Shown: positions 9,901 through 17,982 of the stretch, in pieces
Layout of the letters: the number at the start of each line of letters is the position of its first letter
Numbering within the stretch: the stretch's first letter is position 1
NCBI RefSeq assembly: GCF_011762005.1
Contig: NZ_JAASQU010000003.1
Coordinates: 62,001 to 126,000, forward strand
Origin: Qipengyuania flava
GTDB lineage: Bacteria > Pseudomonadota > Alphaproteobacteria > Sphingomonadales > Sphingomonadaceae
Reading direction: 5' to 3'
Length of the DNA: 64,000 nucleotides
Made by a program: the position numbers and the translations under genes
The notes under the pieces: generated by a model
The model's database searches: none
What the model was told of the DNA's origin: nothing
What the model saw: only the letters and a program-made list of their open reading frames with translations

Positions 9901-10564
9901 GCGGACGCTGGTGGACGATGCGATCCCGATGAACGATGGCTGCCTGCGGCCGGTCGAACTGATCGTTCCCGAAGGCTCGATGCTCAACCCCCGCCCCGGT
10001 GCCGCAGTGGTGGCCGGCAATGTGGAGACCAGCCAGGTGGTGACCGACACGCTGTTCGCCGCAACGGGCCGGCTCGCGCCGAGCCAGGGCACGATGAACA
10101 ACTTCACCTTCGGCGATGGTGCCGACCAGTATTACGAAACGATTTGCGGCGGTTCGGGCGCGGGTCCCGACCATCCGGGTACCAGCGCGGTCCAGACGCA
10201 CATGACCAATTCGCGGCTGACCGACCCTGAGATTCTCGAAACGCGCCTGCCCGTGCGGGTCGACGGTTTCGCCATCAGGCACGGGTCGGGCGGTGCCGGG
10301 CAAAATCGCGGCGGCGACGGTGTCGAGCGCCGGATAAGCTTTCTTGCGCCGGTGCGCGCCAACATGCTCGCCAATCGCCGCGCGGTCGCACCGCGTGGCA
10401 TTGCCGGTGGCTGCGATGCCGAGCCGGGTCGCAACTGGGTGGAACGTGCCGACGGCTCGCGCGAGGAACTGGGTGCGACCGGCTGGGCCGACATGCGGCC
10501 GGGCGATCGCTTCGTGGTGCTGACCCCGGGCGGCGGCGGCTATGGTCCGCACCGCCCGGAGTGA
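6998..10564 (+). CDS. fused hydantoinase/5-oxoprolinase (HyuA-HyuB type)
   Basis: A cytosolic 1,188-residue enzyme of the ATP-dependent 5-oxoprolinase/hydantoinase family, which opens a lactam ring with ATP hydrolysis. The N-terminal HyuA half carries VDRGGTFTDVVA, the ATP-binding loop GFDMGGTSTDVAHY and PGPACYRKGG. The C-terminal HyuB half begins near residue 672 with IFNNLFMAIAEEMG and ends GGGGYG. Length matches the single-chain eukaryotic and bacterial form. Whether the substrate is 5-oxoproline or another hydantoin cannot be told. The start is uncertain: ATG 6998 (MSDETNQ) fits the family N-terminus better than ATG 6980, and neither has a strong ribosome-binding site. It ends 6 bp from the convergent aldehyde dehydrogenase. 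Confidence 0.9.
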   Translation: MSDETNQRAWRFAVDRGGTFTDVVAVTPDGQLVTDKLLSENPGHYDDAASEAVRRLMAKHGAGPVAELRIGTTVATNALLERKGERLALAITRGFGDALRIGNQARPDIFARHIVLPEQLPAEVVEIDERVGADGTVLQPLDEADARATFARLRKDGFDALAIVLVHGWKYRDHEMRLAMLARDAGFAQVSVSHEVAPLIRLVPRGDTSVVDAYLSPVLRSYTDTLQAGLPETESLRFMQSNGGLAEVGAFRGKDAILSGPAGGVVGMVAASEPLGHNRLIGFDMGGTSTDVAHYAGDYELTGNSVVAGVRVAAPMMQIHTVAAGGGSICRYDAGRFRVGPESAGADPGPACYRKGGPLTVTDCNLFLGRIDPAFFPSVFGPGGDQPLDRDASRTRLAEIAAALPEERSLEEIAEGFLAIAVDSMANAIRKISVARGHDVTSYALACFGGAGGQHACRVADALGMETVLVHPLAGILSAYGIGLSPVKAIREVSLVRPLDEGFATELGALEEEARTALAQQGIAPDVVTIESRARLRFAGSDSVIAVTCSPDGEMDRTFRMLHRRQFGYSDDTAPIIVEALSVEASGTSGGLGEARAEPIPVRGEAEGGWPTVERASLSLGESVAGPVLVIDPASTTVVERGWEARLAEEGSLVLTRCEALARDRAAGTEADPVRLEIFNNLFMAIAEEMGVVLQSTATSVNIKERLDFSCALFDAGGELIANAPHIPVHLGSMGDSIARVIEARGQARDGRGFRRGDAYMLNDPYRGGTHLPDITVIVPVFYSEDGNEPDAFVAARGHHSDVGGIAPGSMPPESRTIEEEGVLIDNALLVDAGRFLETEIRELLASARFPARNPDRNISDLRAQLAACTRGMELLHGAARDQGADVVSAYMAHVLANAEESVRGLLDRLSDGEFAYAMDNGAVVRTAIRIDHANRSAVFDFTGTSDQLPDNFNAPKSITRAAALYVVRTLVDDAIPMNDGCLRPVELIVPEGSMLNPRPGAAVVAGNVETSQVVTDTLFAATGRLAPSQGTMNNFTFGDGADQYYETICGGSGAGPDHPGTSAVQTHMTNSRLTDPEILETRLPVRVDGFAIRHGSGGAGQNRGGDGVERRISFLAPVRANMLANRRAVAPRGIAGGCDAEPGRNWVERADGSREELGATGWADMRPGDRFVVLTPGGGGYGPHRPE

Positions 10565-10570
10565 AGCGGA

Positions 10571-11992
10571 TCAGACCGCCGCGTCGCGCTTGACCGTGAT
10601 GACCTGCGGATAGGTGAATTCCTTCAGACCATCGATGCCGTATTCGGCCCCGAAGCCCGATTGCTTGTGTCCACCGAAAGGCGCGAAAGGCGACAGCTGC
10701 ATGAATTCGTTGATCCACACGGTGCCGGTTTCGAGCTGTTCGGCGATTTCGACGCCCTTGTCGGTATCCTTGGTCCAAACTGCGCCGGCGAGGCCGTATT
10801 CCGAATTGTTGGCGCGTTCGATCACCTCGTCGACGCTTTCGAACTTCATCAACGGCATCACCGGGCCGAACTGTTCCTCGGCGACGATGCGCGCGTCTTC
10901 GGGCGGATTGTCGAGGATCGTGATCGGCACGTAATAGCCCGTGCCCGACGGATCCTTGTCGCCCCCGGTCAGGAACTTGTAGCCATTGTCCTTCGCATCC
11001 TGGATCAGCTCGAGGACGCGCTCGTACTGTTTCTTGTTCTGGATCGGCCCGACACCCGTACCCTGCTGCGAACCGTCGCCCACGACCACGGTCTTGGCAT
11101 ATTCGGCGATCGCCTTGGACAGGTCGTCGTAGATGTCCTCGTGGATGTAGATCCGCTTCGCGGCGATGCAGACCTGGCCCGCATTGGAAAAGCTCGACCA
11201 GAACAGCTGTTCGGCGACCTTCTGCACATCGGCATCAGGCAGCACGATCGAGGCGTCGTTACCACCCAGCTCGAGCGTGATGCGCTTGAGGTCGCCCGCA
11301 GCACCTTCCATGATCTTCTTTCCGGTCGCGGTCGAGCCGGTGAAGGTGATCTTGTCGATATCGGGATGGCCGGTGATCAGCGGGCCGAGAGTGTCCTCGC
11401 CGGTGATGATGTTGACGGTGCCTGCCGGAACCACATCCTTGATCAGTTCGGCGATACGCAGCGTGGTCAGCGGGGTGAAGGGCGACGGCTTCAGCACGAT
11501 CGTGCAGCCGGCTACCAGCGCAGGGACGATCTTCTGGATCGCCATCATGATCGGGAAGTTCCACGGCACGATGCCACCGACCACGCCCACGGGAACGCGG
11601 CGAGTGCGCGACAGGCGCGTATCGTCATCCTGATTGACGACGTCGTCGAGCGTCAGTGTCGACTGCGCCGCTGCCAGGCCAGCAGCGCCATAGATCTCCT
11701 GCTGCGCCTGCGCGTGCGGCTTGCCCTGCTCGGTGGTCAGCAAGCGGAACAGTTCATCCGCATTCTCCTTGATCGCCGCGGCGATGCCCTGGACGACTTG
11801 TTGGCGCTCCTCGTGCGAGGTTTTCTTCCAGCTCTTGAACGCACGACGGGCAGCGGCAACGGCGCGATCGAGTTCGTCCTTGCCCGCGGCAGGCACACGG
11901 CCGACGACCTGTTCGTTCGCGGGGTTCAGGACCTCCAGCCATTCGCCATTGTCGACCATCTCGCCGTCGATCAGGTTCTTGTAGTCGGTCAT
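10571..11992 (-). CDS. NAD(P)-dependent aldehyde dehydrogenase
   Basis: A 473-residue member of the aldehyde dehydrogenase superfamily, oxidising an aldehyde to its acid. It has the cofactor-binding stretch VPWNFPIMMAIQKIVPAL, FTGSTATGKKI, the general base region ITLELGGNDASIV, the nucleophile in NAGQVCIAAKR, and the C-terminal PFGGHKQSGFG. I chose the ATG at 11992 (MTDYKNLIDGE) because GGAGAGAGAGG lies just upstream; the longer open frame beyond it lacks family similarity. The closest group appears to be the succinate-semialdehyde/betaine-aldehyde type, but the substrate is unknown. It is divergent from the acyl-CoA dehydrogenase pair (123 bp apart), so they may share regulation. Confidence 0.92.
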   Translation of the reverse strand: MTDYKNLIDGEMVDNGEWLEVLNPANEQVVGRVPAAGKDELDRAVAAARRAFKSWKKTSHEERQQVVQGIAAAIKENADELFRLLTTEQGKPHAQAQQEIYGAAGLAAAQSTLTLDDVVNQDDDTRLSRTRRVPVGVVGGIVPWNFPIMMAIQKIVPALVAGCTIVLKPSPFTPLTTLRIAELIKDVVPAGTVNIITGEDTLGPLITGHPDIDKITFTGSTATGKKIMEGAAGDLKRITLELGGNDASIVLPDADVQKVAEQLFWSSFSNAGQVCIAAKRIYIHEDIYDDLSKAIAEYAKTVVVGDGSQQGTGVGPIQNKKQYERVLELIQDAKDNGYKFLTGGDKDPSGTGYYVPITILDNPPEDARIVAEEQFGPVMPLMKFESVDEVIERANNSEYGLAGAVWTKDTDKGVEIAEQLETGTVWINEFMQLSPFAPFGGHKQSGFGAEYGIDGLKEFTYPQVITVKRDAAV

Positions 11993-12115
11993 CCTCTCTC
12001 TCCTCGCCGATATGCCGGATTCGTTTGCACAACACAGTGTCGGGATTCGTTGCTCGATGCAACGGGTCTTGCGGGATCGCTGCAAATTGGGAATGAGGGC
12101 CGCGAGAGGAAAGCG

Positions 12116-13252
12116 ATGCAAACCTTCGTTACCGAAGCGGTCGACTGGCCCGACAACGCTGCCGCGCTGCGCGAGCAGGTGCGCGCGCTGGTCGCCGAAC
12201 ATGGCGAGCGCGACCCGGTCAGGCGCGCCAATAGCTGGACCAAGGCGGACCCCGAATTCAGCCGCCGGCTGGGCGACGCCGGCCTGCTCGGTATGACCTG
12301 GCCCAAGGAGTATGGCGGGCACGAACGCAGCCAGCTCGAACGCTATGTCGTGATCGAGGAATTGCTTGCCGCGGGCGCCCCCGTGGGCGCGCACTGGATT
12401 GCCGATCGGCAGAGCGGTCCGCTGCTGTTGCGGCTCGGCAACGAGGAACTCAAGCGGCGCTGGGTGCCCGCGATCACGCGTGGTGAGGCTTTCGCCTGTA
12501 TCGGCCTGAGCGAACCGAATTCAGGCTCCGACCTGGCCTCGGTCCGCACCGCTGCGCGCCGCGATGGCGATGAATGGGTACTCGACGGGCAGAAAGTGTG
12601 GACGACGGGTGCGCACGTCAGCCATTTCATGATCGCATTGGTGCGCACCGAGGCCGGAAGCGAGCGGCAGCAGGGGCTCTCGCAACTGGTGGTGCCGATG
12701 GATGCGCCCGGAGTTAGCGTGAAACCGATCATCGACCTGACCGGCGCGCATGAATTCAACGAGGTGTTTTTCGACAATGTCCGCCTTCCCGCGAACGCAC
12801 TGCTGGGGGTCGAGGGCGAAGGATGGAGACAAGCCACCGCCGAACTGTCGCTCGAACGTTCGGGGCCCGAACGCTACCTTTCCTCGATGGTGCTGTTCCT
12901 CGAACTGGTGCGCCATGCACGGACGGAAAACGATCCGGCGCTTGTCGCACTGGTCGGCAGGCTCGCAGCCGAAGCCTGGACGCTGCGGCTGATGAGCGCC
13001 TCGGTGGCCGCCAAGCTCGCGCGCGGCGAGGACCCCGCGCTCGAGGCCACGATCGTCAAGGATCTCGGCAATTCGTACGAACAGGCGATCCCGCAACTGG
13101 TGCAGGCGGCAGTCGATTTCGGTGCAGCGGATACCGAAGTGCTGCGTTCAGTATGTTTCTACCTCCTGCAGGTCAGCCCGAGCTTCTCGCTTCGCGGCGG
13201 AACGCGCGAGATCGTGAAGGGCATTATCGCACGAGGACTCGGGCTACGATGA
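12116..13252 (+). CDS. acyl-CoA dehydrogenase, large subunit of a two-gene pair
   Basis: A 378-residue FAD-dependent acyl-CoA dehydrogenase catalysing alpha-beta desaturation of an acyl-CoA. It has GLLGMTWPKEYGGHERS, the flavin-binding CIGLSEPNSGSDLAS, VWTTGAHVSHFM, and the C-terminal LRGGTREIVKGIIARGL. The start follows GAGAGGAAAGCG. Its stop overlaps the start of the next gene (ATGA), which encodes a shorter acyl-CoA dehydrogenase. Such pairs usually form a heteromeric enzyme, as known for steroid side-chain dehydrogenases in Actinobacteria; that assembly is inference here. Confidence 0.92.
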   Translation: MQTFVTEAVDWPDNAAALREQVRALVAEHGERDPVRRANSWTKADPEFSRRLGDAGLLGMTWPKEYGGHERSQLERYVVIEELLAAGAPVGAHWIADRQSGPLLLRLGNEELKRRWVPAITRGEAFACIGLSEPNSGSDLASVRTAARRDGDEWVLDGQKVWTTGAHVSHFMIALVRTEAGSERQQGLSQLVVPMDAPGVSVKPIIDLTGAHEFNEVFFDNVRLPANALLGVEGEGWRQATAELSLERSGPERYLSSMVLFLELVRHARTENDPALVALVGRLAAEAWTLRLMSASVAAKLARGEDPALEATIVKDLGNSYEQAIPQLVQAAVDFGAADTEVLRSVCFYLLQVSPSFSLRGGTREIVKGIIARGLGLR

Positions 13253-13980
13253 GTGAAAGCAGGCGCATGCTGGCCGAAATGGCCGACCCCTTGTTCGCTG
13301 AACTCGGTCCCGACGCAACCGGGGAAAGCGACGGCGCGAGGATCGATGAACTGGGGCTTCCCCTGCTGCTTGTCCCCGAGAGCGAGGGCGGCTTCGGCGG
13401 CGACTGGCTCGACGCGTTGACCGTGTTCCGTCTTGCGGGATACCACGCGCTGGGACCGGACCTGCCCGCACAGATCGTTGGCCGCGTGGCGGAAGCGGGA
13501 TCGCCGCGCCAGTTCGCGCTGATGGCCTTTGCACGGACGGCGCAGATTGCGGGCGCGTTGGACGCGGCACTTGCGCTGTCGGTCGGGTACGTCAACGAAC
13601 GCCGGCAATTCGGCCGCCCGCTGGGCAAGTTCCAGGCGGTGCAACAAGCGCTCGCAGGCTTTGCAGGCGAAGCCGCAGCAGCAAACTGCGCCGCAGTAGG
13701 CGCGGCGCAGGCCCTCGATCGCGAAGATGCCGCCTTCGAAATCGCCGCCGCCAAGCTGCGAGCCAACCGCGCGGTGGAAATCGGCACCACGGTCGCCCAT
13801 CAGGTCCATGGTGCGATCGGTTTCACGCAGGAATACGGGCTGCACCCGTTGACGAGACGGCTGTGGCAATGGCGATCGGAGTTCGGCAACGATGCCTATT
13901 GGAGCCGCGAACTGGGCAGCAAAGTGGTTGCAGCGGGGGCAGTAGCCTTCTGGCCCGACCTGACCGCCCGCACCGGCTAG
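13249..13980 (+). CDS. acyl-CoA dehydrogenase, short subunit
   Basis: A 243-residue protein coupled to the preceding gene by an ATGA overlap. It keeps the C-terminal helical domain of acyl-CoA dehydrogenases (NERRQFGRPLGKFQAVQQAL, then VHGAIGFTQEYGLHP and RLWQWRSEFGND) but its N-terminal half is short and lacks the flavin-binding beta domain signature. It is therefore probably the non-catalytic or half-site partner of the larger subunit rather than a stand-alone enzyme. Its stop is the palindromic CTAG shared with the convergent LuxR gene. Confidence 0.88.
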   Translation: MSESRRMLAEMADPLFAELGPDATGESDGARIDELGLPLLLVPESEGGFGGDWLDALTVFRLAGYHALGPDLPAQIVGRVAEAGSPRQFALMAFARTAQIAGALDAALALSVGYVNERRQFGRPLGKFQAVQQALAGFAGEAAAANCAAVGAAQALDREDAAFEIAAAKLRANRAVEIGTTVAHQVHGAIGFTQEYGLHPLTRRLWQWRSEFGNDAYWSRELGSKVVAAGAVAFWPDLTARTG

Positions 13981-14975
13981 GCCAAAGCGAGAACGCCGGT
14001 GAGGATATTGCGCACCAGATCGACCTGCCCGCGGGCCCCGGTCTTGGCGTAGATCCGCTTCGAGTAATAGCGGGCGGTTTCGGTGGTAAGACCGTGAGCA
14101 TCCGCCGCCTCGGCAATCGAAAGACCCTGCGCGAGCGCCCAAGCGAGACGCGCCTCAGCAGGCGTCAGGCCGAAGAGGTCGACCAGCTGTTCATGTCGGT
14201 CCGCGATCGAGCTCCGGTCGCCGCGCAGATAGACCGCCGCCACCGCCCTGCCCCCGCCTGCCAGCGTATCGACCCGCATCGGTGCCACGAGAATGTCGAC
14301 CCACGGGTCCTGGCTGAGATTGATCGCGCGCGGGCGATGACGGCGGTCCTGCGCCATCGCCTTGACCAGTCCGGTCAATTGCCGATCGATTGTTGGCTGG
14401 GCCGGGACCAACCGGTCATAGGGGCCGCGCCGCAATGACCCCATCCGTTCGAGCAGGCGTTCGGCCTGTGCATCGAGCTCCACGATGCGGCAGCGCTCGT
14501 CGAGTGCGATCCAGCCGAAGTTCATCCGCCGGAACGCTTCGGCGCTGGCCGATGCGCGGCCACGTTCGCGTTCGATTGTCGAGAGCACCTGGAGCGCGAC
14601 GCGCAGGTGCGGGACCAGCGCCGACAGCAGGCTGGCGATCTCCGCTCCAGGCGCGGGCGATCCGCTGACGGCGAGCGTGACCATTGCATCCGCAGCACCA
14701 ACGCGCACCGCCCGAAGGCCGGATTCGGCGGCCTGCAATTCGTCGCCGGTATAAACCCTGGCTTCGCGCATCGCCTTGTCCGGGACGGCAACCCCTGCGC
14801 CTTCGCGCAGGACGACCTCGTGCCTTTCGCCCGATCCGGCGAGCATGATCGCAACTCCTTCTGCCGCGCAAACGCCCCGCAAACGGCGCATAAAGGTCTG
14901 CCACATGGGCTGTTCGAACATGCCCGAATGCAACGGCACCAACAGGTCGGTTTCACCAAGGTTGGGAATACGCAT
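13977..14975 (-). CDS. LuxR-family transcriptional regulator
   Basis: 332 residues with a C-terminal LuxR helix-turn-helix (about 265-325): [18 protein letters not shown], then [20 protein letters not shown] and [14 protein letters not shown]. The N-terminal 250 residues have no motif I recognise but look like a GAF/PAS-type sensory region ([20 protein letters not shown] near 165). No phospho-acceptor receiver is present. I chose ATG 14975 (MRIPNLGE); GGAGGTGA lies about 16 bases upstream, rather far, and an in-frame ATG at 14999 inside a palindrome is the alternative. The target is unknown; it is convergent with the acyl-CoA dehydrogenase pair and divergent from cysD. Confidence 0.85.
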   Translation of the reverse strand: MRIPNLGETDLLVPLHSGMFEQPMWQTFMRRLRGVCAAEGVAIMLAGSGERHEVVLREGAGVAVPDKAMREARVYTGDELQAAESGLRAVRVGAADAMVTLAVSGSPAPGAEIASLLSALVPHLRVALQVLSTIERERGRASASAEAFRRMNFGWIALDERCRIVELDAQAERLLERMGSLRRGPYDRLVPAQPTIDRQLTGLVKAMAQDRRHRPRAINLSQDPWVDILVAPMRVDTLAGGGRAVAAVYLRGDRSSIADRHEQLVDLFGLTPAEARLAWALAQGLSIAEAADAHGLTTETARYYSKRIYAKTGARGQVDLVRNILTGVLALA

Positions 14976-14990
14976 GCAAGCATTTCTATC

Positions 14991-15008
14991 ACCTCCCATT
15001 TGGGAGGT
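14991..15008. promoter_or_regulatory. 8-bp perfect palindrome between luxR-type gene and cysD
   Basis: ACCTCCCATTTGGGAGGT has 8-bp arms and a two-base spacer, located in the 84-bp divergent gap. Its position suggests an operator for the LuxR-type gene, for cysD or for both. It also supplies the GGAGGT that could act as ribosome-binding site for the LuxR gene. No protein is known to me to bind this exact sequence. Confidence 0.45.
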
Positions 15009-15059
15009 CCAATTCGGAGATCGCGACTTATCTTGCGCGGACGAATTGCGGAGCTGACC

Positions 15060-15980
15060 ATGATCGACACCATAACCTTGACCCATCTTCAGCGGCTCGA
15101 AGCGGAGAGTATCCACATCATGCGCGAGGTTGCCGCCGAGGCGGACAAGCCGGTGATGCTCTATTCGATCGGCAAGGACAGCGCGGTGATGCTGCATCTG
15201 GCCAAGAAGGCTTTCTATCCGTCGCCCCCGCCCTTCCCGCTGATGCATGTCGATACGACGTGGAAATTCCAGGACATGTACAAACTTCGCGAAAAGGCGG
15301 CGCAGGATGCTGGGATGGAACTGATCGTTCACCAGAATCCCGAGGCCGAAGAGCGCGGGATCAATCCGTTCGACCACGGTCCGCTGCACACCGACATGTG
15401 GAAGACCGAGGGGCTCAAGCAGGCGCTCGACAAGCACGGATTCGATGCAGCCTTCGGCGGTGCCCGCCGCGACGAGGAAAAGAGCCGCGCCAAAGAGCGC
15501 ATCTTCTCCTTCCGCACCGCCACGCATGGCTGGGATCCCAAAAACCAGCGACCCGAGCTGTGGAACCTCTACAATGCGCGCAAGAAAAAGGGCGAGAGCA
15601 TCCGCGTCTTCCCGCTCTCCAATTGGACCGAGCTGGATATCTGGCAGTACATCATGGCCGAGAATATCGAGATCGTGCCGCTCTATTTCAGCGCCAAGCG
15701 CCCGACCTACGAGCATGAAGGCGGGCTGTTCATGGCCGACGACATCGACCGGCTCGAAAAGGTGATGGGCTACAGGCCCGAGATCACCGAACGCTCGATC
15801 CGCTTCCGCACGCTCGGCTGCTTCCCGCTTACCGGCGCAGTAGAAAGCGAGGCAGCCACGCTGCAGGAAGTGGTGCAGGAAATGCTGCTGACCACCACCA
15901 GCGAACGGCAGGGCCGCGTGATCGACAAGGATGCGGGTGACGCCTCGATGGAGAAGAAGAAGCAGGAGGGGTACTTCTGA
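15060..15980 (+). CDS. cysD: sulfate adenylyltransferase subunit 2
   Basis: The 306-residue catalytic subunit of ATP sulfurylase, which makes adenosine 5'-phosphosulfate from ATP and sulfate in assimilatory sulfate activation. It has the PP-loop [20 protein letters not shown], then [36 protein letters not shown] and the C-terminal [15 protein letters not shown]. Length is typical. It works with CysN, whose gene begins in the cysD stop (TGATG). The ATG was chosen by family N-terminus; the preceding sequence has no strong ribosome-binding site. Confidence 0.97.
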   Translation: MIDTITLTHLQRLEAESIHIMREVAAEADKPVMLYSIGKDSAVMLHLAKKAFYPSPPPFPLMHVDTTWKFQDMYKLREKAAQDAGMELIVHQNPEAEERGINPFDHGPLHTDMWKTEGLKQALDKHGFDAAFGGARRDEEKSRAKERIFSFRTATHGWDPKNQRPELWNLYNARKKKGESIRVFPLSNWTELDIWQYIMAENIEIVPLYFSAKRPTYEHEGGLFMADDIDRLEKVMGYRPEITERSIRFRTLGCFPLTGAVESEAATLQEVVQEMLLTTTSERQGRVIDKDAGDASMEKKKQEGYF

Positions 15981-17899
15981 TGACCGACCCTATCTACAAG
16001 ACCGACGCGCTGATCGCCGAGGATATCGAGGCCTATCTCGACCAGCACCAGAACAAGTCGATGCTGCGCTTCATCACCTGTGGCAGCGTTGATGATGGGA
16101 AGTCCACGCTCATCGGCCGCCTGCTCTACGATTCGAAAATGATCTTCGAGGACCAGCTCGCCGCGCTCGAGAACGACAGCAAGCGCGTGGGCACGCAGGG
16201 CCAGGAGATCGACTTCGCCCTGCTCGTCGATGGCCTTGCCGCAGAACGCGAACAGGGCATCACGATCGACGTCGCCTACCGCTTCTTCGCCACCGAGAAA
16301 CGCAAGTTCATCGTCGCCGACTGTCCGGGTCACGAGCAGTATACGCGCAACATGGTCACCGGCGCTTCCACCGCCGATTGCGCCGTGATCCTGACCGATG
16401 CGCGCAAGGGCGTGCTTGTGCAGACGAAACGGCACAGCTTCCTGTGCCACCAGCTCGGCATCAAGAACCTGGTGCTGGCGGTCAACAAGATGGACCTGAT
16501 CGATTACGACCAGGCCAAGTTCGACGCGATCGTCGCGGATTACCGCGCCTTTGCCGACAGCATCGGCATCGTGGATTTCACGGTCATCCCCATCTCGGGA
16601 CTGGCGGGTGACAACATCACGACGCGTTCGGATCACACGCCATGGTACGACGGACCGGTGCTGATCGACCATCTCGAGACGATGGAGGTCAACAACACCG
16701 CCAGCCAGGCAAAACCGTTCCGCATGCCGGTGCAATGGGTCAACCGGCCCAATCTCGATTTCCGTGGCTTCTCCGGCCTGATCGCGACGGGCGCGGTGAA
16801 ACCGGGCGATGAACTGCGCTCTCTGCCCTCGGGCAAGACCAGCAAGGTCAAATCGATCGTAACCATGGATGGCGACCTCGACCGCGCCGTGGCCGGGCAG
16901 TCGGTCACCATCACGCTCGAAGACGAGATCGACTGCTCGCGCGGCGACGTGCTGGCGACGGCCGATGCGCCGCCCGAAGTTGCCGACCAGTTCGAAAGCA
17001 CGCTGGTTTGGATGGACGACGAGCCGCTCGTCGCCGGACGCGGTTACTGGCTCAAGCTCGGCACGCAGATGGTCAGCGCCACCGTGGCAGAACCGAAATA
17101 CGAGATCGACGTCAACAATCCATCGGGCTCGGGGTCACACCTCGCCTCGCAGCGATTGCACCTCAACCAGATCGGCGTGTGCGAGATCACAACCGACCGG
17201 CGCGTCGTGTTCGAACCCTATGCCGACAACCGCGCGCTTGGCGGATACATACTGATCGACAAGATCACCAACCGCACCGTCGCAGCAGGCATGCTGCATT
17301 TCAGCCTGCGCCGCAGCCAGAACGTTCACTGGCAGCCGACCGACATTACCCGCGAACACCACGCCGGGATGAAGAACCAGACCCCGCGCGTGCTATGGTT
17401 CACCGGGCTGTCGGGCTCGGGCAAGTCGACGATCGCCAACGAAGTGGAGAAGAAGCTGGCGTTGATGAACCGGCATACTTTCCTGCTCGACGGCGACAAT
17501 GTCAGGCACGGGTTGAACAAGGACCTCGGCTTCACCGAAAGCGACCGGATCGAGAACATCCGCCGGATCGGCGAGGTTGCCAAGCTCATGACCGATGCCG
17601 GGCTGATCGTGCTGACCGCCTTTATCAGCCCGTTTCGCGCGGACCGGCAACTGGTGCGCGACATGATCACCGGTGGCGAGTTCATCGAGATTCACGTCGA
17701 CACCCCGCTCGAGGTGGCCGAGGCGCGCGATGTGAAAGGGCTCTACAAGAAGGCCCGCGAAGGCAAGCTCAAGAACTTCACCGGCATCGACAGCCCCTAT
17801 GAGGCGCCCGAGGATCCGGAAATCCGCGTGAACACGGTCGATATGTCGCCCGAGGAAGCGGCCGACTTCATCATCGGCAAGATCCTGCCATTGAAATAG
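15980..17899 (+). CDS. cysN: bifunctional sulfate adenylyltransferase subunit 1 / adenylylsulfate kinase
   Basis: A 639-residue CysN-CysC fusion. The N-terminal GTPase (about 1-430) regulates ATP sulfurylase: G1 GSVDDGKST at 35-43, switch [10 protein letters not shown]3 DCPGHEQY, G4 NKMD. The C-terminal APS kinase (about 465-639) phosphorylates adenylylsulfate to PAPS: P-loop [10 protein letters not shown] near 474, then [16 protein letters not shown] and [10 protein letters not shown]. The fusion is common in Alphaproteobacteria. It ends the cysD-cysNC operon and is followed by a strong terminator. Confidence 0.97.
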   Translation: MTDPIYKTDALIAEDIEAYLDQHQNKSMLRFITCGSVDDGKSTLIGRLLYDSKMIFEDQLAALENDSKRVGTQGQEIDFALLVDGLAAEREQGITIDVAYRFFATEKRKFIVADCPGHEQYTRNMVTGASTADCAVILTDARKGVLVQTKRHSFLCHQLGIKNLVLAVNKMDLIDYDQAKFDAIVADYRAFADSIGIVDFTVIPISGLAGDNITTRSDHTPWYDGPVLIDHLETMEVNNTASQAKPFRMPVQWVNRPNLDFRGFSGLIATGAVKPGDELRSLPSGKTSKVKSIVTMDGDLDRAVAGQSVTITLEDEIDCSRGDVLATADAPPEVADQFESTLVWMDDEPLVAGRGYWLKLGTQMVSATVAEPKYEIDVNNPSGSGSHLASQRLHLNQIGVCEITTDRRVVFEPYADNRALGGYILIDKITNRTVAAGMLHFSLRRSQNVHWQPTDITREHHAGMKNQTPRVLWFTGLSGSGKSTIANEVEKKLALMNRHTFLLDGDNVRHGLNKDLGFTESDRIENIRRIGEVAKLMTDAGLIVLTAFISPFRADRQLVRDMITGGEFIEIHVDTPLEVAEARDVKGLYKKAREGKLKNFTGIDSPYEAPEDPEIRVNTVDMSPEEAADFIIGKILPLK

Positions 17900-17922
17900 G
17901 CAGGCAGGGCTCGAGAACAGCT

Positions 17923-17949
17923 AAAGGGGCGCCGCTTGGCGCCCCTTTT
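17923..17949. terminator. bidirectional rho-independent terminator after cysNC
   Basis: AAAGGGGCGCC, a GCTT loop and GGCGCCCCTTT form an 11-bp perfect stem with a T-run on the plus strand and an A-run at the other side. It lies 24 bp after the cysNC stop and 34 bp before the stop of the convergent CHAT gene, so it can end both transcripts. Confidence 0.9.
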
Positions 17950-17982
17950 CATTCTCGGCGCGTCACCGCCTCGCCACCGCCG

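Noticed and set aside
10661..12115. N-terminal extension of the acyl-CoA dehydrogenase frame
   Set aside because: The extension is antisense to the aldehyde dehydrogenase; the real start is ATG 12116 at the family N-terminus.
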